Shown: one piece after another, positions 43,725 through 55,295 of the stretch | Position numbering within the stretch: position 1 is the first letter of the stretch | Layout of the letters: each line of letters opens with the position of its first letter | Assembly (NCBI GenBank): GCA_964019695.1 | Contig: OZ026518.1 | Span: 83,323,950 to 83,387,949 of the forward strand | Direction: 5' to 3' | DNA: 64,000 nt | Source of the DNA: Loripinus fragilis | Taxonomy: Eukaryota; Mollusca; Bivalvia; Lucinida; Lucinidae | The notes under the pieces: model-generated | The model's database searches: none | What the model was told of the DNA's origin: nothing | The model's input: the letters and a program-made list of their open reading frames with translations, nothing else | Made by a program: the position numbers and the translations under genes

Positions 43725-43872
43725 CTATTTAAAAAAACATGTTTATGCTGTGGGTACTCTTTCAAAAGTAATGATGAGATGGCTCTTTTGATTAAACACA
43801 ACATATGTCTTGGTTAAGAGTTATAAAATAATCAAGATTTATGCCCATAACGTTAGCTTATCTGGACATATA
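43725..43872. mobile_element. MITE A, diverged copy
   Basis: ACATGTTTATGCTGTGGGTA, CTCTTTCAAAAGTAATGATG, GAGATGGCTCTTTTGATTAA, ACATATGTCTTGGTTAAGAG, ATAACGTTAGCTTATCTGGA. Confidence 0.65.
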
Positions 43873-44013
43873 TGTCGTAGGCTGTAAATGTTATTTGTTG
43901 TTTTGTCTTGTAAGCATGCCACATTATTCCTGTACCTAGCTCTCTAGATAATACACTTTTTTCAAGCAAAAAAATGACCATATTTTTATCTCAATTCGCC
44001 ATTTAAACATTTT

Positions 44014-44240
44014 TAGCTCACCAGAGCTGAAGGCTCAGGATGAGCTTATGGGATGGAACTCTAGCCGGCTTTTGTCCCTCCGTCTGTCCACACTTTCAAA
44101 CATAAATATCTCTGAGACCAGCTGACTGATTGTAATCAAATTTCATCTGGAGCATCATTGGGGTGGGGGATTGGCTGCATTAGGTTTTGATTAATGCAAC
44201 AAATGCAGTGTAACGGAATAGGTTTCGCCTGGGCTTATGA
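44014..44240 (+). repeat. Mollusc-type 'TTTAGCTCACC' repeat
   Basis: TTTTTAGCTCACCAGAGCTG, AAGGCTCAGGATGAGCTTAT, CCTCCGTCTGTCCACACTTT, CTCTGAGACCAGCTGACTGA. I recall this opening and body from abundant interspersed repeats of bivalves and other molluscs; I cannot check a database here. Confidence 0.6.
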
Positions 44241-44569
44241 GGATGATTTTGGATATGGGTTAAGAAATCTCAGCTTTTTAAAGAATTATGTTTTTTCCTG
44301 CATGTGGTACATCATGACACTTTATATATAATTTGTCACGAACTTGGCTGCAATTTTTATTTTGGTTTTTCCAAAATTTCTTAGTAGCTGATTCATTTCT
44401 CTGTTTATTCCTGCATACATCAAATGTATTTTATTTGTCTTCTGTACTTTTTCATTCTGTCATGTTTACAAAGCACTAAAAACACATTTAGCTCTGTGCA
44501 TGCTTTGTAATTTTGTATGTTTTTTGTCATCTATGGATTCTATTTTAAAAACACTCTTTTCTTTAATTT

Positions 44570-44925
44570 ACTCTTTTTCAAAAATATCTTTCAGGAATAA
44601 TATCAGAGTGTCATACCTCTTTGATTAAGATCAGGTCCCAAAGTTATAAAACTTTTTTCATGCTCAACTCAACAGAGCATAAAATTTATCATGCTCATAA
44701 ATGTTAAATGCCAACAATTGTTGGCATTTGAACAATTATTAGCATGATAAATAAAATATCTGAGAGTTTGAGAGTTTCGTTCTCAGTTGAGTTGAGCATG
44801 AATTTTTTTATAACCTCTGGGCCGTGGCCTTACACATTGTCAGGCCCGATCTTGATCCAATCTCTGTTTGCAAAGGTCATCAGCAGATGACAAATTTCAC
44901 CACAAGTGGAGAAAGAGTTAAGCCA
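44570..44925. mobile_element. MITE C copy containing a GAGCATGAAATTT palindrome
   Basis: MITE C text at 44590-44635 (TTTCAGGAATAATATCAGAG, GATTAAGATCAGG) and at 44840-44915 (GATCTTGATCCAATCTCTGT, TTTGCAAAGGTCATCAGCAG) flanks a palindrome (44640-44820) built from TTATAAAACTTTTTTCATGC, TCAACTCAACAGAGCATAAA and their mirror. Confidence 0.65.
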
Positions 44926-45103
44926 AGTAGCACTTTATAGCAATTATGCTAGATTTATCCTAATGATAGGGGGAACCCCATTAGAAGAGGAAGTGAGTGT
45001 CAGGACACATAATGTTTTTGGTGAAGGTCTATCTCGTTGGCATCCCCCATTGCATCAGCTTGAGTGTAAGCCCTTTTTCAGAAACCAGTTTTAGGATTCT
45101 AAA

Positions 45104-45686
45104 CAAAGGGGTATGTGCATTAAGAGGCTATTTTGGCCCCTCTTTGAGGTCAAAAAATGAAAGTTACACTTCATAAGTTTCTTCTTATTAGTTTATCAGA
45201 ACAATAGCCAAAGTGTAAAAGCCTGCTATTTATTCGACTTTCATGGTTGCTATGGTAACAGAAATGGCCGCCAAAATAGGCTGAAAATAGGAACTTGACC
45301 ATTTTTGAGCAAATTTGAGACATGTAACAGAGGAATTAATATGGAGCACAAACAAATACCAAAAAAATATTTTAACAGATGAGAATTATCACGGCACACA
45401 ATATATTAAAAGGTTTTTTTGGTACTTGCTTGTGCTGATATCTAATTCATAAAAAATCGTTCTCCAAAAGCCTCAAATTTGGCCTAATATGGCAATTTCT
45501 TTATTTTAAGTCTATTTGTCGTCCATTTGGGTTACCATAGCAACCGGTAAAAGTAAAATAAATGCTAGAATTTAACACTTGGGCTATTCTTCTAACAAAC
45601 CAATATGATGAAATTGGTGAAAAGCAACTTTCAGTTTTTGGCTCTAGAGGGGGCCAAAACAGCCCCTTAATGCACGTACCCCTTTG
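45104..45686. mobile_element. Long-TIR non-autonomous element, 583 bp
   Basis: CAAAGGGGTATGTGCATTAA at the left end mirrors TTAATGCACGTACCCCTTTG at the right end. The arms pair over about 190 bp on each side (for example GGTTGCTATGGTAAC and GTTACCATAGCAACC). No clear target duplication or coding frame. Confidence 0.82.
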
Positions 45687-45704
45687 CCTTGGTATAAAAT
45701 TTGG

Positions 45705-45860
45705 GACATAATGAAGAGTTGGCTAAGTTTTGGTGACCTTGACCCAAATTTCAAGGTCATTGCAATTGTTTGACTTAAACAGCCAAATTTCAACCAAAAC
45801 TTGCTTGCCTGCACTGTATCTCCTTAATTTCTGAACAAATTCCATTCTACACTGGTTCAG
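45705..45860 (+). repeat. GACCTTGACC-type interspersed repeat
   Basis: TTTTGGTGACCTTGACCCAA, ATTTCAAGGTCATTGC and TATCTCCTTAATTTCTGAAC resemble the unit tandemly repeated at 51852-52325 and 59099-59660. Confidence 0.5.
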
Positions 45861-46034
45861 CTGCTAAGGGACATCTGTTTTCTCTGAAAATGCAGTTTTA
45901 TTTAGATCAAAAGCTATTCATAGCCTATTCAGTGAACTTAATTTTCAATTTGAATCAGGCAATTGGTTTGGGCTGATATTGCCTGAATGGCTTGATTTTT
46001 TATTTTTTTTAAATAAAAAAGACACAAAAACAGT

Positions 46035-46460
46035 AGGTATAACAGTGGAACAATTCCACTGGAAAAGTCACTGGTATTTTCATTGGAATACCAGTGAAAT
46101 AATACAATTGGTAAAGTCACCTGTATTTTCATTGGAATACCATTTGGAATAACAGTGAAATAACAGTGTTATCACAAGTTTAGATAAACAAAAATTTTCA
46201 GCGTAAAATTGTTAATATTTTCTTACCCATCAATTTTAACGTATGTTTTGGGTGCTCAAACCAATGAGACGGTTCTTTTGAGTACCCACAACATATGTTT
46301 TGGTTGAGAATTAAGGAAATTAAATTTTTGTTACGCACTTTTGACTAAAGTCCTGGTTATTTTAAATTCCATTGACTTTCAGTGGAACAACAGTGACTTG
46401 GACAAGAATCATTGGAATACCAATGGAAAACACTGGTATACCACTGTTATTCCAGAGGTT
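46035..46460. repeat. TTGGAATACCAGTG repeat split by MITE A
   Basis: Repeated CATTGGAATACCAGTG and GGAATAACAGTGAAATAACA text (46035-46170) is followed by MITE A (46172-46350) and then more of the same (GATTCATTGG-type, CATTGGAATACCAATGGAAA). Confidence 0.65.
46172..46350. mobile_element. MITE A copy
   Basis: CAAGTTTAGATAAACAAAAA, TTTTCAGCGTAAAATTGTTA, TTTTGGGTGCTCAAACCAAT, GAGACGGTTCTTTTGAGTAC, TTTTGGTTGAGAATTAAGGA, TTACGCACTTTTGACTAAAG. Part of the first hairpin arm is missing. Confidence 0.85.
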
Positions 46461-47570
46461 AACCATTATATTGCCAATAAAACTTTGTTCTGATAATGTT
46501 CTATGCTTTTTATGTCTGCTGCACGTCAGACTACATTTGATAATTGAAGCAACTGCTACGAACCCTGATCAGACTGATGGAGTGGTCTGATTTGGTTCCA
46601 TATTGTCATACCCTTCCAAAGTGTATATACTCCAGTCCCTGAGGGGGTATCTGTGTGCACGAGAGGTCCAGAGAAAATGATTGCATTATTAGTTAGAGGT
46701 ATATCTGAGGTGCAAGAAAATCGAGGGTGATTGACTTGAATCATGGTGCGGTCCGAGAAATCCAAGATGGCCGCCAACATGGCCGCAAATTTTATGGAAA
46801 ATGAGTATATATATAAAATAAGCTGCTACAACATGCTTCCTGTTTGTTTTTGGACTCAAAACGTCTTAATAGAAGAAGAGGGGTGTAAATAGACATGTTT
46901 ATGCCATTATAGCTTGGCTGAACATCAAAATCTTGTGACACAGGCCAGACAAGTTACTAAATCGGACAAATTTTGGAAGAATAATGCCAACAAAGATATG
47001 ATTATACCTGAACTGTGACCCAGAAAAGGTGAATTACATCGAAAATGCTTCAGAGGTTTATTCTGGGATTACAATCAAATATGAACTTGTTTGCATGTCT
47101 TTTCTAAACTTGATTTGAGTTTTTAAGCGCCTCAAATGTGGGTGGGGTAAACTGACCCGGCTGAAGTACATTATCAGAAATATGACTAATATGACTTTCC
47201 ATGCATTTTGGTAGTGCCATTTATTAGTTTTTGATGTAAATGTCTAAACAGGTCAGATGTAATCTAATTAAGACTGCTAATTCATTTTTTGTTAATTAAA
47301 TAATATTGTTGCATATTTAATTTGTAAAATGGCCAGTCCGACCCGTATGTTTGGTTGCAGTGCAATGCGACCTCTACAAGTAGCATTCACTAGATGCTAT
47401 ACATGTATATTTTGCACAACCATGTTTAATCATTATGCAAGAGTGCTCATATGCAACTATACATGGGTTAGTGCAAAACTCGGAGAGAACCCCAAGTGTA
47501 AACAAAGCAAGGTCAAACTGAAATGGCTTACATTACTCTTAAACAATGGGGTTAGTGATGTTTGTTTGCA

Positions 47571-48205
47571 TCATTTGGCTTTCCTGTTATTGAAATAAAG
47601 TAATAATCGTCTGTAAAATGTAAAATAGGCAATGCATGATAACATGCTGCCATTGTGAACATTGAAATATATAATTTGATGCAGCACTCTCATTTTTCTC
47701 CTGACATTCCCTATCCATATTATCTTCATCTTCATCATTATTTGCAAAGACAATAGTGCTTTGAAGAATACCAACCACTGTAACCTTTCCATTTTCTTGT
47801 ACTGCAAAATCATTCCTTTGAAAGACCTTACATAATGTATCCCATCAAGCACAGACTGGACTACATTTGGTCTAAATACACTGCTTTGTGTCCATATGCT
47901 TTCTGCACCATTATTCTGTAAATATTTCTCAAGGGAATAAGACAATGTTTTCAAATTCTGTTGCATTGCCCATTGTGATTGTGATGTAGACATATTCGTT
48001 ATAAATTACTGCAATATGTGTTAAGGAAAGCTGTTTCAGTATGCCTTGGATGTTTTTGAAGGTTGTACACTGTTTGATTATATGTGACAGGACTGGGAAC
48101 AACTTCCAAAAAAACTACTATGTTGTCAATCAATGCTTCTTTGGAAACAACTGAATAGAAATGACATTCTTTGGTTCTTGTTTTCTGAACTAATAAACCC
48201 TTCAC
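47571..48205 (-). pseudogene. Unidentified frames inside the 5.2-kb element
   Basis: Two adjacent minus-strand frames (48205-47999 and 47993-47571) without recognisable motif. The second has WTQSSVFRPNVVQSVLDG and KGMILQYKKMERLQW. Acidic DEDEDN-rich text appears in an alternative frame. They may be one broken transposon gene. Confidence 0.35.
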
Positions 48206-49129
48206 TCACAAATGACAGGTCCAGCTCAATAACAACCATACACAGACATCTTTAATGCGTTTTCTGTGCTGACAGTAAACAGCTCTTCTTTTACACAACA
48301 ATCTGGTGGTAGATCCAGCTTCTTGGATGGTAGTAAGTCCTGACATTCAGTTGTTGCTGAAACACTTTGCTTCCATGCACAATATTTATTTCAGGAATAT
48401 AAGATTTGCTAAATGTTCGTTGTGGTTTCTCTTGAAATAATATTAACTGCTACAGTGCCGTGAACTGAAGTAAAAACTAAAGTAAAAACTTTGGGGTCAA
48501 ATTGAGGGACAGGTTTATTGCTCTGGTTGCATCATTGACAAATTTTGTAACATCAGATTGTGAAGGGGACTGGAATCGTCATTTGAACAAGTACAGAGTA
48601 TTCTTACTATCTTTGCTCTCTTTGATTGTGTAAATGACTTGCAGTGGTGTCCACTATACCTCAAGGATATGTGCAGTTTACTAGAAACTGCTCCTGAAAA
48701 TCATCAGGTACTTCTTCAAGATCACTTTGTGGAACAGAGGACACGTGTATAGTTCAAGACTGTTGCTGCTGATCAATTAATTGGTCACAGAGGAGTAGAG
48801 CTGGGATTATTTGAAGTATGAGGTAGAAATACTTTGTTGCAGAATGTGAGATGATATACCATGAAATGAATGGTAGCTGGCAGCAGTCTTCACTGAGAAT
48901 GCAGTGGGTTGAAACCTTTCTATCATGAACCGACTGTCAATCACGTGTTCAGTAATGCAGAAACAAAGGCTAGGTAATTCAATATTCGAGACATGATGCA
49001 ATACAAAGAGCTATATGAAAACTCGTTTCAAATCGCAAAAATAACTGAGAAACAACTCCACAATATCATATCTCAGGAAATCATGCCACAGAAATGAGGG
49101 AGGGTATGTTGAGTGTTGAATCAAAAGGC

Positions 49130-50040
49130 CTTCAGTTGTACAATGTATTCAGATTAGAAAGATTTTTTCGAGCGAACCAAGAAAATATCAGACATAGTTC
49201 ACAGGAACAATATCAAAATATGCCAGTCTATCAAAGATGTAAAGCCATCAGTGACAGCCAGTAAAAAGAGAAAAATCAACAAGGCTGCAACAGGACACAA
49301 AGTTCTAGATATTGCCCAAGGGAGAGGATACAGTATAAAAATATCCAGATATGATCTCATTCCAACGAGCTACATGTATGATGAAGATGTTTTAATGAAG
49401 AAGCCATCAAACAGTGCTATGCCATGAAATAAAAGCGTTTGAACAGTGATGATAGGGTGCCACCATCTGGTTTGAAAAGCTTAAGAACAACATACCTAGT
49501 GGATGTATTGGCACATATCAGGAAGATGAAATTCAAAGATTTGCGTACGTATGTTGATTTCTGCTCAATCTTCTTGAACATGTTGATAGCCATATGGAAG
49601 AATGAAGCAAGAAAAGATATTGCGTTTGATTCATAAAAGGAAGTCTGTCAAAGACACAGAGATGAGTAGAGGGTATACAGTGAAGCCTACTTGGATCAGT
49701 ATGATACCTGGCAATATACCATTGTCTGTCAATATGGATACATTACGGGCATCAGTCTCCAATAAGTCCAAGCTCCAAATGTTTTTGAGAAAAGGCGTGA
49801 TTGAAAATGCAGAGAATACGTGCCCAGAAGAAGTTGAAACAGTGTTTATTTGTTTCTGTGCTCATTTCCATGTCAATCACTAACAGAAGGCTGCCTTGTG
49901 TCATTATCAGAATTGGTCTTAACTATAGAAGAGGCAGATGTGTGGTTAGTACCGCATGCTATTCATGCAACACAGACTGGAGTAAAGAGACTTGTTATTC
50001 TATCTCGTAGCACATGTCATGGTTCTAGCACTTTACTTTA
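49130..50040 (+). pseudogene. Decayed transposon ORF with EEAD..HA.HA motif
   Basis: Frames in succession give RTKKISDIVHRNNI, then LRASVSNKSKLQMFLRK (49747-49797) and EEADVWLVPHAIHATQTG, VKRLVILSRSTC (49928-50010). From memory, EEADTR--LHA-HA...V-I-S-DTDV follows N-K-L--FL in a widespread family of uncharacterised proteins encoded by invertebrate mobile elements. Stops and frame changes separate the blocks, and the expected SxDTDV reads SRSTC, so this copy is dead. The family assignment needs a profile search. Confidence 0.55.
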
Positions 50041-51851
50041 ATATGTTCTTAAAATGGTTATCCTTTGGAAGCAAAGGATACACCAAATAACTAAAAGTGT
50101 AGAGTGTGCAAATTTTCTGGGCCAGACTAGCTAGTTGCAGCCATTTAGTGACCCTCTAATGGTATCAAAGTTCCACAATGGAATCCATGATTCCAAAGGA
50201 CACGAAAATAAAATCAAAACTATTGTAAAGAGCAGCGAGACATTCTACCGCCACCACACAGTGCTAGTCCCTGTCACCAGCTGTAGTGAAGCCATATATG
50301 TTTTTAATATTTTAACACTGATCTTAAAACAAAAGGCCTCTCCGAATTGTGGGTGCTTGAATCTACACGATATATTCTTTGCTTTAAACGAGAGTTATGT
50401 ACTGTACTCTCAGCAATATACATTCTTACAGTGGAACCAACCTCTCTGCTCTTAAACTACCTGCTGTTCAACTGCTCTCCAAATTTGGAAAATCATTGTC
50501 TAGCCCCATACCATTCAAGATGAAATCATATGCAAAGCTAATCAATAACTTGTTAAAGTACTCAAAACCAACAGATTATGTACTACCATGGATGATCTTA
50601 GGTATAAAATATACCACTAATGTAAAGTTAGTGATCTCCATTCCTTACCGCTTACCAGTGCTGATCTATATTTGCATTTTCTGAGGTACATGTATACAAC
50701 CTATATACAGACGCATTGTCTTCAAAACGTAACAGTAGACCCCACAAAATATGACTATGAAGACAAGAATGGTTCCCTTGTTCCTACCTATCATATAAAC
50801 AATGTCTCAGAGAGTCTTGTACAAAAATGCAGTTGTAAATGTGCTCATACAAACACTGTGCACGCAGAAGTATTGATGGCCCTTGCTGCGTTTATTGCAA
50901 ATGTAAAAACAACATCTCAGGTCAATTCTGTATGAATCTGCATGTGGTTTTAGCAGTTCCAGTACCATTATTAAGTATATTTGTATTAAAGCTGTTTACA
51001 ACAGTATCAAAAATGCAGTGAAGTTTATATACTGCAATGTATGACTATTCTTTGGATTCTTAGCATATTACTTTCAATACTGGCACAAACACGACTATGA
51101 AAAGGTATTTTGTGCATTTGGCGGCCATTTTGGCAGCTATATGCAATATTATTTAATGAAGTATAAAAAGAACTATCTAGTCTATTTAAATTTACATTTT
51201 GCTTCATATTTATGCTATAAAATGATTTATGTTAGAGCCATAATAAAAAGAAAGTCGGTATTGTTACATACCTGAATCTGTTATTTTTTTGCTCAGTTTA
51301 CCCCACCCACTTTGAATTAACTTAAAACCTTAAATCAACATCAAAAAAGTTGTACAAACAAGTCAATCATTTGTTCTTGTCTCTAAAAAGATCCAGAAGC
51401 AATTTTAACACAATTAAGCATCTTTGGCTGACAATTCAGGAAAAAATATTGCTCAAAATTAGCATTTTTCTTAAAAATATGACACAATTCGGTCATTTTT
51501 CTGGCTTTTGTCATAGAAATTTTATGTTCAGCCAAGCTTAAATGGCTAAAAAGTGTATATTCATACCTCTTTATTTCTATTTTAAAAATTTTGAGTCCAA
51601 AAACAAACAAGAAGCATGTTCTAGCAGCTTATTTAATGTATATAGTTATTTTCCATAAAATTTGCGTCCATGTTGGCAGCCATCTTGGATTTCTCGGACC
51701 GCACCATGATTCAAGCCAATCACCCTCGATTTTCTTGCATCTCAGATATGCCTCTAATCATTTATGTAACAATTTTCTCTGGACCTCTCATGCACACAGA
51801 CACCCCCTCAGGGACTGTATTAATAAGCAGATGAGAGAGAGCAGATGATAA

Positions 51852-52325
51852 TTTTTTCTTCTGAACCAGTTGATGGATTTTGACCAAACTCACATATAGA
51901 TACATTGTTGGGAGGAGGGGAAAAGTTGATTAGATTTTAGTGACCTTGACCTAATTTTCAAGGTCACACCGGTACTTTGAGATGTCCAAAATATGGTTTC
52001 TGTGCTTTTTCTTCAGAACCAGTTGATGGATTTTGACTACATTTGCATAGGTACATTGTTGGGAGAAGGGGAAGAGTTGATTAGGTTTTGGTGACCTTGA
52101 CCTAATTTTCAAGGTCAAACCGGCACTTTGAAATGTCCAAAATATGGTTTCCGTGCTTTATCTTCTGAACCAGTTGATGGATTTTGACCAAACTCACATA
52201 TAGATACATTGTTGGGAGGCGGGGAAAAGTTAATTAGATTTTGGTGACCTTGACCTAATTTTCAAGGTCAAACCGGCACTTTGAAATGTCCAAAATATGG
52301 TTTCCGTGCTTTATCTTCTGAACCA
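51852..52325 (+). repeat. ~152-bp tandem repeat, left part of array
   Basis: Three units and the start of a fourth. The unit carries GAACCAGTTGATGGATTTTG, ACATTGTTGGGAGGAGGGG, TGACCTTGACCTAATTTTCA, AGGTCA and GTCCAAAATATGGTTTC. Two subtypes alternate (ACCAAACTCACATATAG and ACTACATTTGCATAG). The array continues at 59099. Confidence 0.9.
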
Positions 52326-53094
52326 CCCTTCTGTAAAAGTGCCATCGATTTCGATGGAAAACGGTGGAGTATTGGAACAAGCTAAGATGGGTATTTCCAT
52401 CTACGGTGAAAAAGAGTGAAAAAAACAGGGGATTGATAAAGAGAGTGGAAAATGGTGGCATTTTGTCCATCATTTGCCATCATTTGCCATGATGATGGAG
52501 TATTGGAACATATCGGTGAAAATCGATGTCAATTATGCCACCAAGTGCCACTAATATTTTTTGCCATCGTTTTCCAGTACTGATGAAAAACAGTGGCAAA
52601 TTTTCCACCATTTGCCATGACGGTGGAGTATTGGAACATATCGCTGGAAAATGGTGGCATCAAGATTGAGCAGGCATTTTTGCCATCGTTTGCCAGAGCT
52701 GATGGAAAATGATGGCAATTATTTCCATCGATTGCCACCATGATGGAGAACGGTGGCATTTGATGGCTAGTTAGTGGAAAATGATGGAATTTAGTGGCAT
52801 TTTTACCTCATCAACCATTGGTTGCCCTTTACACTCAGAAAAATTACAGTTCAATTGTTAAACCATTCTGAGTGCAATATATGTTGCAAAAATGTCACTA
52901 AATACCATCATTTTAACCTACCTACAAAAGAACAGGATTAGCTGTCTCTGGTTGTTTTATCCGAAGGTTGAAAAACTGAGTTGAACACAACATCATCTTT
53001 TTTTTTAAATTTATAGTAGTATACGTCACTAAATTACTTCAAGCTGCTGTCCATTGGATGTATTTAAATTGAAGCCAGTTTATGTATCCAGGCC

Positions 53095-53285
53095 TCCAGA
53101 TAAACAAAAATTTGGTGTGTAAAATTGTTCATGTTTTTTTAATATCATTTTCAAAGTTTCTTTTAGGTGCTCAAGAAAGCCGTCTTAAAACCATCTCATT
53201 GGGACAGTTCACTTGAGTACCCAAAACATATGTTTTGGTTGAGAAATAAGAAAATATTTTTTATTAACCACTCGTATCTGAAGGC
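53095..53285. mobile_element. MITE A copy
   Basis: CCAGATAAACAAAAATTTGG, AGAAAGCCGTCTTAAAACCA, GGGACAGTTCACTTGAGTAC, ACATATGTTTTGGTTGAGAA, CACTCGTATCTGAAGGCCTG. Confidence 0.8.
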
Positions 53286-54289
53286 CTGATACCCCAATGA
53301 TAAAGGTTCCTTTTTTATTTTCACAGTTCTCTCTGATTCCTTGGCAGTCTCTCTACTCAAAATGAAAGTCTTCTCTTCAAAATCTTTTGCAACGAAAGTT
53401 ACAAAACACAGGTTTGCTGCATCTGAAACATAAATGAAAACAAAATTAAACACATGTTCACTCCATTTTACTAACTCTAACCATGCTGATTTTTCATAAA
53501 TATGCCACAGCCACCTAATTTTTTATCTAACAAACTAACTTTATGGATATCAGTTTTTCACAAGCAAATTGGAAATTATTGCAAATCTGGATCATCTGGT
53601 GTAAGGGAAGCCAGCTGTTCTGGCTCTTCACTGTTTTCAAAACAGGGCATTTCTAGGTTTATCACATGAAGCATTTGCTTGTTTTACATTTGGATATTTT
53701 TAGCAAACTTATCTTTACCTTTATCAAACCTCTATTGTTTTATCATGAAGATGTTGTCTGCTTTTTATGTCTGCTGTGTATACTGTAGAGTATGAAGAGC
53801 ATTTAAGTGTATAACCTTAGTCCTTTTTGTGAAACACATCGGCAAACAGAGCAGACAAAGTTCAGGCGCCGCAAAGCGGCATAATGTGGTGTCTGATCAG
53901 GGTCTCCATTACTTGCTCACAGAGATTTGAATCAAAACGAAAAATACCACCCAGCAACCCTCAAAATTGAAAAGGACCAGTCCAATTGATAAGATTGGGA
54001 AAATCCATTCAGCTTAAATGGGTGAATAAACAGGTTTTTTTTTTTTAATTTTTTTGCGGATGGCAAAGACCACTTTATCATATATGCATTTTAATTGCGC
54101 GATATTAGCAAAACTATACTCTTTGTACTAATCATTTAAACCAAGAATACATAATATTTAACCACTGGATGCTGAAATTTGATTCTGGATGGAAAGATGG
54201 AAGGTCAGGCCAAAAATGTCAAAACTATACCCCTCCTTAAAAGGGGGTAGGTTCATGCTTATATTAATAACCCTTTGTATATTGTAAAA

Positions 54290-54395
54290 TGGGTATACTT
54301 TGGCAAACAGTGATGAACAAAATGAAATGCAGCATCATAAATGCAGCATGATGCTGCATTTCATCAGGGTCTGCACTGTGTTTTGCCAGGATTAA
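54290..54395. repeat. Palindrome of the GATGAAATGCAGCA family
   Basis: GGCAAACAGTGATGAACAAA, ATGAAATGCAGCATCAT, ATGATGCTGCATTTCATCAG, GGTCTGCACTGTG. Compare 3695. Confidence 0.75.
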
Positions 54396-55126
54396 ACATT
54401 CTTAAGGAACTGAAGTGCATCTTAATTTGGAATTTCTAACCTATAAACCCTTGATATGTTCAATGAACCAGCTGGCTCATTATTTAAAACCAGTTGGAAG
54501 AATCCATTCGTAAACAAAGGGTTATATAGACAGACTTAAAATTTACAAAGCTGTGAGTATTTGAGCTAACAGTGGGGTTAGAGGTCTAATTTTTTGCCTG
54601 AATCTTCATCAACATCCATACTTTGAGAGCAGCAAAGGCTGTGGCAAGCATGCACACTTTCACAGGCTCTCCTCAGCCTTCCCTGCTTGGCAGGTCAGTT
54701 AGTACCAGACTGAAATTTGTTCACAAAATAAATGAAAAATAATTTAGAAACCTTAATTTGCATCATCACTGAGGCATTGACTGGTCGTCTAGATTGATCA
54801 ACGCTCACCTTGATGGATAGAAACTGTTAAACGCAAAGAGCATGGTCCTAGCTATAGTAACATTTCTTTGTCCTCTATGACTGAAATAGAAAGCAAAAAT
54901 GTTTCTTTTAAAAAAGATAAACAAGCACACAAACCCCATAAAGAGAGTTAAACTTGACCTCTAAAACTTCCTATTTTGGTAATGGGGCCAGGGCCCATGG
55001 AATAGGGAAAATTAGGAGTGTTTCAACTAAAATTGGGAATATTTATAGTCTTCATATATACAAGTTTCCATTGCTCTATTGATTCCAAAAAGTTTACCTT
55101 TATACCTTGTTTCTTGATATATAATC

Positions 55127-55295
55127 ATAGATCCAGATAAGGAAGTTTATTAGCGTAAAATAATAATTACTTTCTTACCCATCAATTTAAACATGTGTTT
55201 TGGGTTCTCAAAAGAACCGTCTCATTGAGACAGTTCTTTTGAGCACCCACAACTTATGTTTTGGATGAGGAATAAAGAAAACAGTTCCACCTGAC
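55127..55295. mobile_element. MITE A copy
   Basis: CCAGATAAGGAAGTTTATTA, CTTTCTTACCCATCAATTTA, AAAAGAACCGTCTCATTGAG, ACAGTTCTTTTGAGCACCCA, ATGTTTTGGATGAGGAATAA. Confidence 0.88.

Larger units (their letters stand above)
46633..51817. mobile_element. 5.2-kb DNA transposon with ~520-bp terminal inverted repeats
   Basis: The ends begin CAGTCCCTGAGGGGG and mirror CCCCCTCAGGGACTG. Inverted similarity extends through ATGGCCGCCAACATGG, TTTGTTTTTGGACTCAAAA and AGCTTGGCTGAACAT to GTGGGTGGGGTAAACTGA (47140 and 51290), about 520 bp each. The 4.1-kb interior holds decayed coding sequence on the + strand (about 49130-50040) and unassigned frames on the minus strand (47571-48205). I see no convincing target duplication. 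Superfamily not assigned. Confidence 0.88.

Noticed and set aside
41801..46000. Candidate eighth ArfGAP1 exon
   Set aside because: I scanned for phase-0 exons with ALPS-like Ser/Thr/Gly content ending in GTAAG or GTGAG and found none; forcing a weak match would be invention.
47329..47598. Plus-strand 89-codon frame as a transposase
   Set aside because: No DDE or other catalytic pattern visible; it lies just inside the left TIR of the 5.2-kb element and seems a chance frame.
53196..53453. Minus-strand exon-like frame (acceptor TTTATGTTTCAG then DAANLCFVTFVAKDFEEK)
   Set aside because: There is an acceptor-like end but no good donor, no partner exons and no recognised family, and part of it lies in a MITE A copy. 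Left out as unsupported.
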